This document shows positions 8,742-18,304 of a stretch of DNA of 64,000 nt, in pieces. Both the position numbers and the translations under genes were made by a program. The notes beneath the pieces were generated by a model. It saw nothing but the letters and a program-made list of their open reading frames with translations. It was not told the DNA's origin and searched no databases. Position 1 is the first letter of the stretch; the number at the start of each line of letters is the position of its first letter. The stretch comes from Senegalia massiliensis (GTDB lineage: Bacteria; Bacillota; Clostridia; Tissierellales; SIT17). Location: assembly GCF_009911265.1 (NCBI RefSeq), contig NZ_QXXA01000013.1, positions 57,933 to 121,932 of the forward strand. Reading direction: 5' to 3'.

Positions 8742-9689
8742 TTATTCTATAAAAATCAGATAGTATTTTTTATTTTTTACTTCTTCTACTATTATCTTTA
8801 ATTCCATTTTAACCTTTTCTTCCTTAGATTTTACATATAGGTCAGTAACTATTATATTATCTGTTATTCTATTCCCATCTACTTCAATGGTTGCATTAAT
8901 GACCTTATCAATAGGTGTCAACTTATTATAGAACTGTTCAAATTCGCTAAGTGATTTTATACCAAATATGTCAAATAAAATTCCTTCATTTTGCCTATAA
9001 TAATTTTCTTTATTAATCTTATCTTTAGAGAAATCTTCCTTAATAGTATTTATCAAATCTATAGACATATTTAACTTCTTACTTACTTTATCAATATCAT
9101 TGGAGTCTATTATAAAGTCCTTATTTAATTCACCTATTGTCTCATCATCAATTGCTTTAATTGGACTATTTACTTTTTTTATTTCTTCTTCTATCATGTC
9201 AATCTTTTTCATTTTATGTGGATATATAGTTTTATCTTTATATATAAATACTTCTATTTCAGTAGTATAAGAATGATCCATATCCTCTAAATTTATCAAT
9301 AGAATTGTATTGTGATAATAGTTTTTATTTTCTTCAATATTAAGTATTGAATATGTTAACTCATATCCATCTGTAACACTAAATTCTTCTTTCATTTTTT
9401 CTATACTATATTTTTCACTTTTCTTTTTTTGGCTTATCATATCAAATGCTTTATTAAATTCCTTATTATTTAATTTTGTAAGAAATTCATAGAAAATTGC
9501 AGCATTAAAATCTTCTATTTCCTTCGGTATTTCTTTTTTATTAATATCTGTTGCTTTATTTGTAGTAGATATAGTCTTTTCTTCTTTACTAACTTTTTTA
9601 TTATCTCTTATATCCGTTATAATTATATCTATAATTACTAATAAGAATATTATTAATAATACTGTTGATACGATTTTTTTCTTATTCAT
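8742..9689 (-). CDS. VirB8/TcpC-like membrane protein (second of two)
   Basis: 315 residues, ATG at 9689 after AAAGGAG. One N-terminal anchor (IVSTVLLIIFLLVIIDIII) and an extracytoplasmic region with NKEFNKAFDMISQKKKSEKY (about 75-94), closely echoing RKEYKKAYSMLDEKYRED in the neighbouring gene. A second alpha/beta segment from about residue 210 ends in beta-strand-like sequence. It sits 12 bp after the peptidase gene. Likely role: scaffold of the conjugation channel, as for VirB8/TcpC. Sequence similarity to named families could not be tested. Confidence 0.58.
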   Translation of the reverse strand: MNKKKIVSTVLLIIFLLVIIDIIITDIRDNKKVSKEEKTISTTNKATDINKKEIPKEIEDFNAAIFYEFLTKLNNKEFNKAFDMISQKKKSEKYSIEKMKEEFSVTDGYELTYSILNIEENKNYYHNTILLINLEDMDHSYTTEIEVFIYKDKTIYPHKMKKIDMIEEEIKKVNSPIKAIDDETIGELNKDFIIDSNDIDKVSKKLNMSIDLINTIKEDFSKDKINKENYYRQNEGILFDIFGIKSLSEFEQFYNKLTPIDKVINATIEVDGNRITDNIIVTDLYVKSKEEKVKMELKIIVEEVKNKKYYLIFIE

Positions 9690-9700
9690 ATTTAACTCCT

Positions 9701-11506
9701 TTATCGTATATATGGTAATGGATTAACTGGTTGTCCATTAATCCTTATCTCAAAATGAAGATGTGGACCAGTTGAGTTACCTGTAGTTCCACCTCTAGCA
9801 ATAACTTGTCCCTGTTTAACTCTCTCTCCAACCTTAACAAGTAATTTACTATTATGAGCATATCTAGTAGTATATTTTCCATCATGTTTTAGATATATTA
9901 CTAAACCATATCCTCCACCCCATCCTGATCTTGTAACAATTCCATCTTTAGCTGCTATTACTCTTTCTCCAACACGTTTTCCTGCATATGCTAAATCAAC
10001 TCCGGTATGCAATCTTTGTGTTCCATATATAGGATGAGTCCTATATCCAAATGGAGAAGTTACTTTATTATAATCTGGGACAGGGAACATAAAACCTTTG
10101 CCTGAAGGATTCCCCTCAACAATTTCTCCACTTCCCCCTCCAATTACACTACCATTACCAGAGCCAGTAGATTGCTCAAAGTTTATATTTTTAAATTCTT
10201 CTATATCTGCTATTTCCATAGCTTTACTTAATTCGGTTACTATGCCACTAGAATTAGGTAAATTATTTATAATCTCCCTTAATAAGATAATATCAGTAGT
10301 AGCAAGTTTATTATCATCAAATGTACTCTTTATTCTTTCGAAATTTGGCTCTTCCAAAACTTCTGCTACTTTATCTTCAATAATTATTTCTTTAGTTTCT
10401 GTCCATTTTTTTAATTTTACTTCTTTTATTTCTCCTTCTACCCACTTCTTTTCATCTGGTAAGTCTACAGTTTTATAATATCCTTTTTCTTTTACGACAG
10501 TTACTGTTTTAGTTTCATATACAGGGTCTATCCATATTCGTTGCCATATACCAAATTCATTTGGAGCAAATATCCAATAACCATCTTTAACTTTAATCCT
10601 TCTTGTTTCTTTTCCGTATACAGGTTCAACATATACTTTTTCCGTACCACCTTTAACAGTTTCCCAATATCCTTCCTCTTGATATGTTCCTGTTTTAGTT
10701 TGTACTTTTGATTTTTTCCAATCTGTTTCATTTGTTTTTACATCATAATTGTAAGTAAAATTATAATTAGTAAATACCCCTTTAACATATTCTAAATGTG
10801 CTAATGGCATTTTTTCTGTTATTTTTTCTTTAGTTACTTTGAGTTCTACCTCACCTTTATCATTTAAAACTTCTTCATAATGTTTAATAGTAGTAATTGT
10901 ATCTTTTGTATTTTTATTTGTTAAAAAACTAAACTTAGGTTTCAAATTTGATTCAATATCAGCTAAATATTTTTCATTCTTACCTTCCCATACATTATGA
11001 TTTGGGTTTACAATTTCTAATCCTGCTATTAGTTTCCAATCAAGCTTGTATGGCTCAACAATGTCTTCTACATCAAGAGTTATCTTTTCTTTTTTAACAT
11101 CCCTATTTCCATTTTTCTCAGTAATAATTGTTTTTGTTGCAGGAACATTCTTGGGAGTTGACCTAATCTCTATATCTGCATAATCTGGAATTAACTCTGG
11201 ATTTAATGGTGATCCTCTATCCTGTAATGATTTAAGCTCATCTTCTGATAAGTTTTCTGCCCATATTTTAAAATTCTCTGTCTCTGTATTTTCACTGACA
11301 CCACTTTGTTTGCTATCATTAAAGGCGTCACTTACCATAGTTGCCCCTCTTGTTATTGCTATAAAAGCTATACTTATAAGTATAATTGTTCCTAAAGAGG
11401 GTACTACAATACTTCCTAACCATAACTTTAACTTTTTCATAGCTAGACTTTTAGCCTTTCTTTTAGCCATTTCTACAACTATATTTTTATTTTCTTGCTC
11501 TTGCAT
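9701..11506 (-). CDS. Membrane-anchored M23 (lysostaphin-type) peptidoglycan endopeptidase
   Basis: 601 residues. One membrane segment (about 33-55) precedes a long extracellular stalk and a C-terminal M23 domain (about 485-601). The zinc ligands are visible: the H of RLHTGVDLA with its D, and the closing H-L-H of TGPHLHFEI. The second motif RYAHNSKLLVKVGERVKQGQ is canonical. Such enzymes open the cell wall for the conjugation channel, the counterpart of VirB1. The stalk around residues 255-345 has tandem repeated W/Y-rich segments (variants of GYWETVKGGTEKVYVEPVYG and GYWIFAPNEFG), which may bind wall or other subunits. AAGGGGGG precedes the ATG. Confidence 0.9.
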   Translation of the reverse strand: MQEQENKNIVVEMAKRKAKSLAMKKLKLWLGSIVVPSLGTIILISIAFIAITRGATMVSDAFNDSKQSGVSENTETENFKIWAENLSEDELKSLQDRGSPLNPELIPDYADIEIRSTPKNVPATKTIITEKNGNRDVKKEKITLDVEDIVEPYKLDWKLIAGLEIVNPNHNVWEGKNEKYLADIESNLKPKFSFLTNKNTKDTITTIKHYEEVLNDKGEVELKVTKEKITEKMPLAHLEYVKGVFTNYNFTYNYDVKTNETDWKKSKVQTKTGTYQEEGYWETVKGGTEKVYVEPVYGKETRRIKVKDGYWIFAPNEFGIWQRIWIDPVYETKTVTVVKEKGYYKTVDLPDEKKWVEGEIKEVKLKKWTETKEIIIEDKVAEVLEEPNFERIKSTFDDNKLATTDIILLREIINNLPNSSGIVTELSKAMEIADIEEFKNINFEQSTGSGNGSVIGGGSGEIVEGNPSGKGFMFPVPDYNKVTSPFGYRTHPIYGTQRLHTGVDLAYAGKRVGERVIAAKDGIVTRSGWGGGYGLVIYLKHDGKYTTRYAHNSKLLVKVGERVKQGQVIARGGTTGNSTGPHLHFEIRINGQPVNPLPYIR

Positions 11507-11530
11507 TTGATGCCCCCCTTATCAAAAAGG

Positions 11531-11562
11531 AAAAAACTCTAGGTTTTGATATAGAGTTTTTT
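11531..11562 (-). terminator. Intrinsic hairpin between VirB6 and peptidase genes
   Basis: Stem AAAAAACTCTA/TAGAGTTTTTT with a 10-nt loop; T-runs are present on both strands. It lies inside the operon, between the VirB6 stop and the peptidase start, so it probably reduces rather than ends expression of the downstream genes. Confidence 0.65.
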
Positions 11563-11571
11563 CGTTCTTAA

Positions 11572-14370
11572 TTATTGTGAATCACTAACTGAATTTAATC
11601 TATTATAAGTGTTTGATAGATTGTTTATTGTTTGCTCATATTGTTGTTGTTGTCTTATGTTTTCTTCTATTTTAGTTTGTATTTCTCTTCTAATGTTTTC
11701 TTCATTATTTTGTCTTGGTATAGGTGCTGATTGATTTTTCATGTTTGATACATGTGATAAATGATAATCTTCAGCAGTCATTTTATGTGAACTCTTTATC
11801 ATCATATTATTTAATCCATCTACCTGTACATTATAAACTTGACCATGCATTTCTTTTTGTATTTCTGTTTGTGGTATTGGTTGTGAGCCTATAAATTCTT
11901 GTGTTTCTCTATTGTAAAAATTATAATCTCCTGTATTTGAAGATTCTGTATCTACTGTTACCATTATTTGTGAATTAGGCTCAATATTTTCTTTTATTTC
12001 TGGACTTATAGCTTTATTAAAAGGTTTCATACTTGTAGGTGCAGGACTATGGAAACCTGTTCCCTCTATAGCATATTTCATTTGGTCTTGTAATACCTGT
12101 CCATTATCATATTTTATAGGAGATATTTCCATTTCTCCTTGACTTAATTTTGGATTACCCATAGTACTTGTTGCAACAACTTCACTACTCCCATTACTTC
12201 CACGTTTGAAATACGTTGTACCATTATTGCTTGTTAAAGAATAGCCTACTCCTTCCATTAGCTTAGATTCTACTCTATTATCTTCTGGTAAATTTATTTC
12301 TTCTATGTTTCTTTCATCCAAAACCAATCCATCTTCCAATGATTTGTTTTGCATAGATTGAACATCTCTAATTGGGTCAAAATAACTTGTTCTACCTTCT
12401 ACAATACTTTTATCTTGGTCAGAATAGGTCATTGTATTAACGCCTAAGTTATTTCTAAGTTGATTTAATTCTTGTAATTCTGCTCCTTTTAAACCTGTTC
12501 CATTTCCATTATCATTAAACTCAACTTGTCTTGTATAAGGTTGTCTAGCAGTTGGGTCTCCGTTTCCAGTTCTTAATATTTTCTTACTGCCATCTTCATT
12601 TCTTCCATATAATACACTTTGATTTTTATCTACGTATAGCTCTGCACTCTGTAAGTTTTCTATCTCTTCATTTGAACTTTCATAAGGAGTATATTCAGCA
12701 TATTTTTTATCAGCTAGATTATTTAGTCCAAATGCTCTGTATAAATTTTGTTGCCTTAATGCCTTTTTTTCATCTTCTTTAAATTGAGTACCTTGTAACA
12801 CAGGAGAAGTCAATCCAAGTTTTTCATCTTGTTGTTTTTCAGACATACCTTCAAATTCTCTATCTTCCTTATAAGCTGCAACACCATTTGATACATTATG
12901 ATATCCTTTACCTATACCACTACCTAAACTTGAGCCAATAGCAGTTGCTCCTGCACCAACCATTAAACCTTCTTGTACTCCAAACACTGATGCCCCTGCA
13001 CCCATACTTAGACCTGCAGTAGAGCCTAAAGCTAAACTTGATACTCCTTGTCTATGTTGTTTCTTACCTTGATCTAACATATCATCAATTTTACCTTGTG
13101 TTACAATTTCTCCACGTTTATTTACAGCTTCTAGCATACCAGTTTTTTGATTCAATACACCTTTTTTGTTTAATAATTGCTGATTAGATTGAGCCTGTGA
13201 TATCATACTGTTTCCTTCTCTAAGGTTAGTAGCACCATCTTTAATCCCTTTATAGCCCATTTGTCCTATCCTCATAGCACCATACATAGCACCTAAACCT
13301 GCAAATGATTTAGCACCTCCGATACTACCTTCAAGTCTCAACATCTTTTTAACTGTTGCAGTAAAAGGTATAACAAGACCAAATGAAATCATTATGAATA
13401 AAGCATCACTTAGCGGTACACTTTCTGCAACTGAGCCTACAATCGTCTTAGGTGCGACATTAACTGTTATTGCCATTACTGTTATCATCACAAAAGCATG
13501 AATAGCTTGTGTGAATATATTCGAACACATTTCTTTCCACCAAGATATTAAAGCTCCTTTTTCTAATGGATATGTAACTGCAATTATTGGAAATAACACA
13601 AATAAATAAGCAATAGCTATATCCCTTATAAAGTAATAAATAAGCATCCATATGTTTAAAAATACTGTCATAGCATATATAACAGATAGAGCAAATGTAG
13701 TTTTTTCGAATGCCAATGCTCTCATGAAACCAACTAATAAACCACCACTAAACTCTAAATCAGATCCTGTTATTTCTTGTAATAACATAAATAATCCTTT
13801 TACAAAAGCATTATTAAAAATAATTACCCAATCTAATAATTGTGGCATTGAAATAAGCCAAAACCAAGTTACAAATATTCTAGTTGCTTTATCTTTTAGG
13901 TGAGCTTTTCTTTGAGGACTATCTCCTGCTTTGTTTATTGCAACAGCCAGCCATAATAACATTGGAATAAAGAAAGCAGTAGCAATACTTTGTATCCATA
14001 GAAACAATTGCATTAAAACTTTCGCAATCTTAGGATTCAATCCTCCTCTAAGAATTAAATTTTCTCCGCCTTGGTTATAAACTATCTCATCTATAGTATT
14101 TACATCACTTACAGGATAAAATATAAAGTAAAATATATCTGTAAATGACCTAACAACTTCTGCAAATGCTATGTCAACTGCACCAACAGCTAAATCTTTC
14201 AATCCTCCACCTATAACACTAGTGAAATCTTTAATTCCATCCCCTACACTTTCAAAAAAACCTTTATCTTCATCGTCATCATTAGCTGCAATAACTGGTG
14301 AAAAAGAATTAAAGATAATGAAAAATATTATTAAAAAAGATATTATTCTTTTTCTATTATAAAAATTCAT
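11572..14370 (-). CDS. VirB6/TrbL-like polytopic membrane protein
   Basis: 932 residues. A signal-like N-terminus (about 8-28) and at least six membrane segments between residues 120 and 360 are followed by a long hydrophilic tail rich in Gln, Asn and Ser with a glycine/alanine-rich part (about 450-500). The segment KAGDSPQRKAHLKDKATRIF after the first mid-membrane helix closely matches GAGDNPQRKAQLKNK in the VirB2-like pilin of the same operon. VirB6/TrbL proteins form the inner-membrane pore of type IV systems. The ATG overlaps the VirB4 stop by one base (TAATG), indicating translational coupling. Confidence 0.82.
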   Translation of the reverse strand: MNFYNRKRIISFLIIFFIIFNSFSPVIAANDDDEDKGFFESVGDGIKDFTSVIGGGLKDLAVGAVDIAFAEVVRSFTDIFYFIFYPVSDVNTIDEIVYNQGGENLILRGGLNPKIAKVLMQLFLWIQSIATAFFIPMLLWLAVAINKAGDSPQRKAHLKDKATRIFVTWFWLISMPQLLDWVIIFNNAFVKGLFMLLQEITGSDLEFSGGLLVGFMRALAFEKTTFALSVIYAMTVFLNIWMLIYYFIRDIAIAYLFVLFPIIAVTYPLEKGALISWWKEMCSNIFTQAIHAFVMITVMAITVNVAPKTIVGSVAESVPLSDALFIMISFGLVIPFTATVKKMLRLEGSIGGAKSFAGLGAMYGAMRIGQMGYKGIKDGATNLREGNSMISQAQSNQQLLNKKGVLNQKTGMLEAVNKRGEIVTQGKIDDMLDQGKKQHRQGVSSLALGSTAGLSMGAGASVFGVQEGLMVGAGATAIGSSLGSGIGKGYHNVSNGVAAYKEDREFEGMSEKQQDEKLGLTSPVLQGTQFKEDEKKALRQQNLYRAFGLNNLADKKYAEYTPYESSNEEIENLQSAELYVDKNQSVLYGRNEDGSKKILRTGNGDPTARQPYTRQVEFNDNGNGTGLKGAELQELNQLRNNLGVNTMTYSDQDKSIVEGRTSYFDPIRDVQSMQNKSLEDGLVLDERNIEEINLPEDNRVESKLMEGVGYSLTSNNGTTYFKRGSNGSSEVVATSTMGNPKLSQGEMEISPIKYDNGQVLQDQMKYAIEGTGFHSPAPTSMKPFNKAISPEIKENIEPNSQIMVTVDTESSNTGDYNFYNRETQEFIGSQPIPQTEIQKEMHGQVYNVQVDGLNNMMIKSSHKMTAEDYHLSHVSNMKNQSAPIPRQNNEENIRREIQTKIEENIRQQQQYEQTINNLSNTYNRLNSVSDSQ

Positions 14371-16391
14371 TATGCACCAACTCCTGTAGGTTTCTTTTTA
14401 TTTTGATTTGTTTCTACAAAGTTAATCTCGAACTCTGGAATTTCAATATTTAATTTAACACTACTTTTTCCCGTTATAAATAAACCCTGTCCTACGCCAC
14501 ATGTACCTAAAAATTCTACTTCTCCTTGAGTCAATTTAAAAATATCTCCTATATTGTCAACACTTGTGGTATCTGGAGGCAAAAATAATTTAGTATCTGA
14601 GTTCCTGATAATTGGACTTGTTTCTTTTCCATAGAACTCATCAAATTGTTGTGATATAACTGTAAAGCTTGTATTTTTCTTTCTCGCTCTTCTAAAGCCT
14701 GTAATAAGGAAATCTAATGCATCTGGAAAATTTATCATTCTCCATGCTTCATCAATACCAACTCTAATTTTATGTCCTGAATTGTTTCTTTTAATCATAT
14801 GTTCCCAAATGTAATCTGTTATTAAATGTTGTGCAATTGGTAGTTCTGTTTTTTCATTTAATCCACTAACATCAAAATTTATGAAAGGTATATCATAACT
14901 TAATTCCACTGTACTTTGACCATCAAAGGCAATAAAACTACCTTTCTTAATTCGGCAGAAATCCTGTAAAACCATAAGAAGATAATCATAGGCTGGTTTA
15001 TAGGTAACTGTTTTATTTAGCTTAGCAAGTTTTTCTAACTGTAAATAGAAAGATGATAGTGTAGGCATTGTTTTTTTTGTTTTTCCTCCTACTATCCTTC
15101 CATTAACAACTTTTTGTTGCTTTATTTCATATAAACTTTCTGGGTCTGATGTGATTTCTAACCTCTCATATTCTGCTCTTACAGTATTCTTAATAATCAT
15201 TCTTGTAATATCATTAAAATATTCTTTATTATCCATTTGCCCTTTTGCCATTGTCATTATCATAGCACTTACACTATTAATCTTTTCTGAAATAAGTAGT
15301 GTTTCATAATACTTTCCTGTTTTTTTATTTTTAACTATGTCAATTGTAATATCAAAAGGATTAAGTATTGTATCTGTATCAGGAGCTATTTTTATTATCT
15401 GACCTCCTAAAATTTCACAAATATCGTTGTACTCTGGCTCTATATCTATAAAAATATTTTGTATTTTATCTAATGTGTTACTTCTAGCAGATAACATTTT
15501 AATAAATGTAGATTTACCTCCACCAGATTTAGCGAAGATAACCATATTATAGTTTGCTAATGATTCATTGAAATTGTTCCAAAAAATTGGAAGGCCATTA
15601 TCCATATTAAAACCTAAAGGAACTCCACCTTCGTGATTTATATTGCTACTTGTAAAAGGATATACACAAGCTAATGATCTCTTATCAAAAGTATGCCATT
15701 CTTTTACTCTATTGTTCATAATAGGCTTATTACTTCTAAAAGTATCTTCCTGTATATATGTAGCACTTTTTATACCTACATCAGATTGCCCCATTGTTTC
15801 TTTTAGTTGGTCAGAAGAATTATTTAAGTCTCTTAAATCCTCTTCATAGAGAGTAGAAATAATAGAAGCTTCATATAATTTATTAGTACCATCTCTTATT
15901 TCTGTTCTAAGTCTTTGTGCCTCTCTTGCCTTACTAGCCATATCATCACTTCTATTATTTCCTTCAGCAGTTAACAACTCTGCTTCAAGATTTGTTCTTG
16001 TCTTTGATAAATCAGATTTAGCTGTTTCGGAATCAATAGGATTAATATAAATAGAAGTATCAATATTTCCAAAGTTATATAATTGATGTAAAAACGATGC
16101 GAAATTTACTGTATTAGGAAGTAATCCCACATACATATTTTTAGCATAGTATTTATCACCAATAGTTCCATAAAAAGGACTTTCGCTGAAATTAATACTA
16201 TCTGGTGCTATTAGATCTTTCAATTTCTTTCTGTTTTTATCAAATATAGTCTCTTTTGTATCACTATCTATTTTTTTATCTAATAAATCTTCAGTTTCTA
16301 TTTTTTTCTTTTTATTTTTTTTATCTTTTTTTTCTTTTTTATCTTTGGTTTTTTCATCTTTAGTTTTTTTCTTGAAGATTTTTTTAAACAT
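14370..16391 (-). CDS. virB4: VirB4-type T4SS ATPase
   Basis: The ATG at 16391 gives 673 residues; a GTG at 16403 would add four. A lysine-rich N-terminus of about 60 residues precedes the conserved part. Counting from the GTG, Walker A AKSGGGKST is at 291-299, FIDIEPEY follows, and RVGIDEAWRMI (about 565) is Walker B. Then come FRRARKKNTS and ISQQFDEFY. These are hallmarks of VirB4/TraC/TrbE, the essential motor of conjugative type IV secretion. The N-terminal non-ATPase region is shorter than in full-length VirB4, and the upstream gene resembles that region. It is tightly packed between that gene and VirB6. Confidence 0.93.
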   Translation of the reverse strand: MFKKIFKKKTKDEKTKDKKEKKDKKNKKKKIETEDLLDKKIDSDTKETIFDKNRKKLKDLIAPDSINFSESPFYGTIGDKYYAKNMYVGLLPNTVNFASFLHQLYNFGNIDTSIYINPIDSETAKSDLSKTRTNLEAELLTAEGNNRSDDMASKAREAQRLRTEIRDGTNKLYEASIISTLYEEDLRDLNNSSDQLKETMGQSDVGIKSATYIQEDTFRSNKPIMNNRVKEWHTFDKRSLACVYPFTSSNINHEGGVPLGFNMDNGLPIFWNNFNESLANYNMVIFAKSGGGKSTFIKMLSARSNTLDKIQNIFIDIEPEYNDICEILGGQIIKIAPDTDTILNPFDITIDIVKNKKTGKYYETLLISEKINSVSAMIMTMAKGQMDNKEYFNDITRMIIKNTVRAEYERLEITSDPESLYEIKQQKVVNGRIVGGKTKKTMPTLSSFYLQLEKLAKLNKTVTYKPAYDYLLMVLQDFCRIKKGSFIAFDGQSTVELSYDIPFINFDVSGLNEKTELPIAQHLITDYIWEHMIKRNNSGHKIRVGIDEAWRMINFPDALDFLITGFRRARKKNTSFTVISQQFDEFYGKETSPIIRNSDTKLFLPPDTTSVDNIGDIFKLTQGEVEFLGTCGVGQGLFITGKSSVKLNIEIPEFEINFVETNQNKKKPTGVGA

Positions 16392-16395
16392 AAAA

Positions 16396-17463
16396 TTATG
16401 CACCTACCTTTTCACTTTCACTGACTTCCATATTGTTATCTAAATTTTCTTTTAAATTATTTTCTTCCTTTTTTAATTCCTGTAACCTAAGTTTCATATC
16501 TTTAACTTCCATACTATCTGCAGTTGTATAAAGATGACTAAAACCACTTTTGAAAGCATTTTGTATCCTATAATTTTCATAATCTGCTTTGTTATAAGAT
16601 ATATACAATACTTCTGCTAGAGTATTTCCATCTAACAATTGTCCTTTTAATTTTGTAGTTTTTAATGCACCTATTATACTTTCTGCCTTATTTATTAACT
16701 GAAAGAAAGCTTCTGATAAGATTTCTTTATCATTTAATTCCTCTTTATACTTATTTGGATTATGGGTAAAAGCCAAGCTTATATAATATCTTCTTTCCAA
16801 CATATGTTTCTGTTTAAATCTTCTTTCTATATAATTCATTAGCTTTCTACCATATTGATATTTGCTTTTAATTTTTAAAGACTGCTCTTCCCAATATTCT
16901 AACTCTGCGATTTTTTCATTATTAGATTTTTCTTTTAGATATCCTATTTTCTTTAATGCTCTACTATATTCATTTTCTATTTCTTTTAACCTAGTTAAGT
17001 AGTTTTTCATATACATTTCTATATCTATTTTTCTACTCTGTATAAATAATTGAATTGGATAATCAATACCATTTAACAACTTTTGAAATTCTTTTTCGAG
17101 AGTGTTTCTTTCTGATAAGTCAAGCAAATTAAAATTAACTCCATATACTTCTAATAAACAAACATAGTTATATTTATCCTTTTTAATTATTCCTAATGGA
17201 TTATTTTGGGTATAGACTTCTATAGATTCAAACTCTAAAAAATCTTGTGTATATTCATATTTAATATCTTCATTGTTTTTATTATCTTTATTTGATTCTT
17301 TCTTATTTTTACTTTTATTTTTTTTACTTTTTTTATTATTTATTGGATTGTTATCATTCTTCTTTATTTTTGTACTTTTATTATCTCTATACAAAACTAT
17401 ACCTAAACCTATTATAGTTAAAAAAGATACTCCAAATATAATATATTTAGCAACACTTAACAC
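16396..17463 (-). CDS. Membrane protein resembling the VirB4 N-terminal domain
   Basis: 355 residues from a GTG at 17463 that directly follows the stop of the VirB3-like gene; GGAGAGG lies seven bases ahead. One N-terminal membrane segment (YIIFGVSFLTIIGLGIVLY) and a lysine/asparagine-rich linker precede a domain with KYNYVCLLEVYGVNFNLLD (about 98-116) and YPIQLFIQSRKIDIEMYM (about 135-152). These resemble the CagE/TrbE/VirB N-terminal domain. A long helical region and a coiled C-terminus follow. It probably works with the adjacent VirB4 ATPase, anchoring it to the membrane. The resemblance is by eye. Confidence 0.6.
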   Translation of the reverse strand: MLSVAKYIIFGVSFLTIIGLGIVLYRDNKSTKIKKNDNNPINNKKSKKNKSKNKKESNKDNKNNEDIKYEYTQDFLEFESIEVYTQNNPLGIIKKDKYNYVCLLEVYGVNFNLLDLSERNTLEKEFQKLLNGIDYPIQLFIQSRKIDIEMYMKNYLTRLKEIENEYSRALKKIGYLKEKSNNEKIAELEYWEEQSLKIKSKYQYGRKLMNYIERRFKQKHMLERRYYISLAFTHNPNKYKEELNDKEILSEAFFQLINKAESIIGALKTTKLKGQLLDGNTLAEVLYISYNKADYENYRIQNAFKSGFSHLYTTADSMEVKDMKLRLQELKKEENNLKENLDNNMEVSESEKVGA

Positions 17464-17787
17464 TTAATAACCTCTCCTTCTTATGTAAATTTTTTTTGAA
17501 TTTCTTTTATACTTGTATTTCCTCAATAAATATATATCTAAACCTACTCCTCCACCTTCAAACTTCTTTTTCGGTATTGGTATATGTGCTAATGGATATG
17601 CGATAATATTAAGAATTAAAAACAATCCTAAAAAAACCCATAAGTTTGTCAACTTACCTATAATTGCAGCAAATGCAGTAACACCACCATTATAGAAAGC
17701 ACCCTTTTTATTAAAGTGAAGATTAATTGCAGGTATACTAAAAAACCTTTCTTCTCCTTTTAACTCTTGGGGAGTTAAATGTGCCAT
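17464..17787 (-). CDS. VirB3/PrgI-like small membrane protein
   Basis: 107 residues. Two hydrophobic segments (about 34-47 and 48-66, GKLTNLWVFLGLFLILNIIAYPL) sit in the middle, with a basic C-terminus (YLLRKYKYKRNSKK). Short proteins of this layout directly upstream of VirB4 are VirB3/PrgI/TcpE-type channel subunits. It ends exactly where the next gene begins. The start has AGGAGG upstream. Assignment relies on position, length and topology. Confidence 0.65.
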   Translation of the reverse strand: MAHLTPQELKGEERFFSIPAINLHFNKKGAFYNGGVTAFAAIIGKLTNLWVFLGLFLILNIIAYPLAHIPIPKKKFEGGGVGLDIYLLRKYKYKRNSKKIYIRRRGY

Positions 17788-17823
17788 AAGTCTACCTCCT
17801 TTAAAATCTTTATTTTATATTTT

Positions 17824-17867
17824 AAAAAGGATATAGACATTTTTATAATGCTATATCCTTTTTTTAT
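17824..17867 (-). terminator. Hairpin between pilin and downstream T4SS genes
   Basis: Stem AAAAAGGATATAG/CTATATCCTTTTT with a 14-nt loop and T-rich flanks on both strands. It follows the pilin-like gene within the operon. A leaky terminator here would let the pilin be made in excess over the channel genes. Confidence 0.7.
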
Positions 17868-17893
17868 TTTTCTATAAGCTTTTACTAAATGTA

Positions 17894-18283
17894 TTAAAAA
17901 ATATTTACATTATCTGAAATAAAGCTGAAGAATGCTAAATAGTTAGCAAGGAATATAAGTCCACCTATGTGCCAATACAACTTATTTTTCAATTGAGCTT
18001 TTCTCTGAGGATTATCTCCAGCCCCAGATAATTGTGCACCTGTCATTATTCCACTTACCAAAACTATACCTGTAACAACTATCATAGCAATATCAAAAAC
18101 ATCTTTAACAATACCCATAATTTGCCCTTTAGCATCTCCAGATTTATCAATTACACTTCCACTAGATTTAATATCATTCATAGTGTTTTTTATAGAATCA
18201 GCATGTACATTATTAGTTTCTACTAACCCTAAAGAAATTGTAAGCACTAAAGACAATACCAAGATAAAACCGATTTTTTTCAT
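17894..18283 (-). CDS. VirB2/TrbC-like pilin-type protein
   Basis: 129 residues. A signal peptide (residues 1-29, ending VHA) precedes two membrane segments (about 60-83 and 107-125) joined by a short basic loop containing GAGDNPQRKAQLKNK. That two-helix small secreted layout is typical of VirB2/TrbC conjugation pilins and their Gram-positive equivalents. A nearly identical loop occurs in the VirB6-like protein. A terminator hairpin follows the gene, consistent with high expression. Confidence 0.72.
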   Translation of the reverse strand: MKKIGFILVLSLVLTISLGLVETNNVHADSIKNTMNDIKSSGSVIDKSGDAKGQIMGIVKDVFDIAMIVVTGIVLVSGIMTGAQLSGAGDNPQRKAQLKNKLYWHIGGLIFLANYLAFFSFISDNVNIF

Positions 18284-18304
18284 TATAATACCCTCCTAAA
18301 CATT

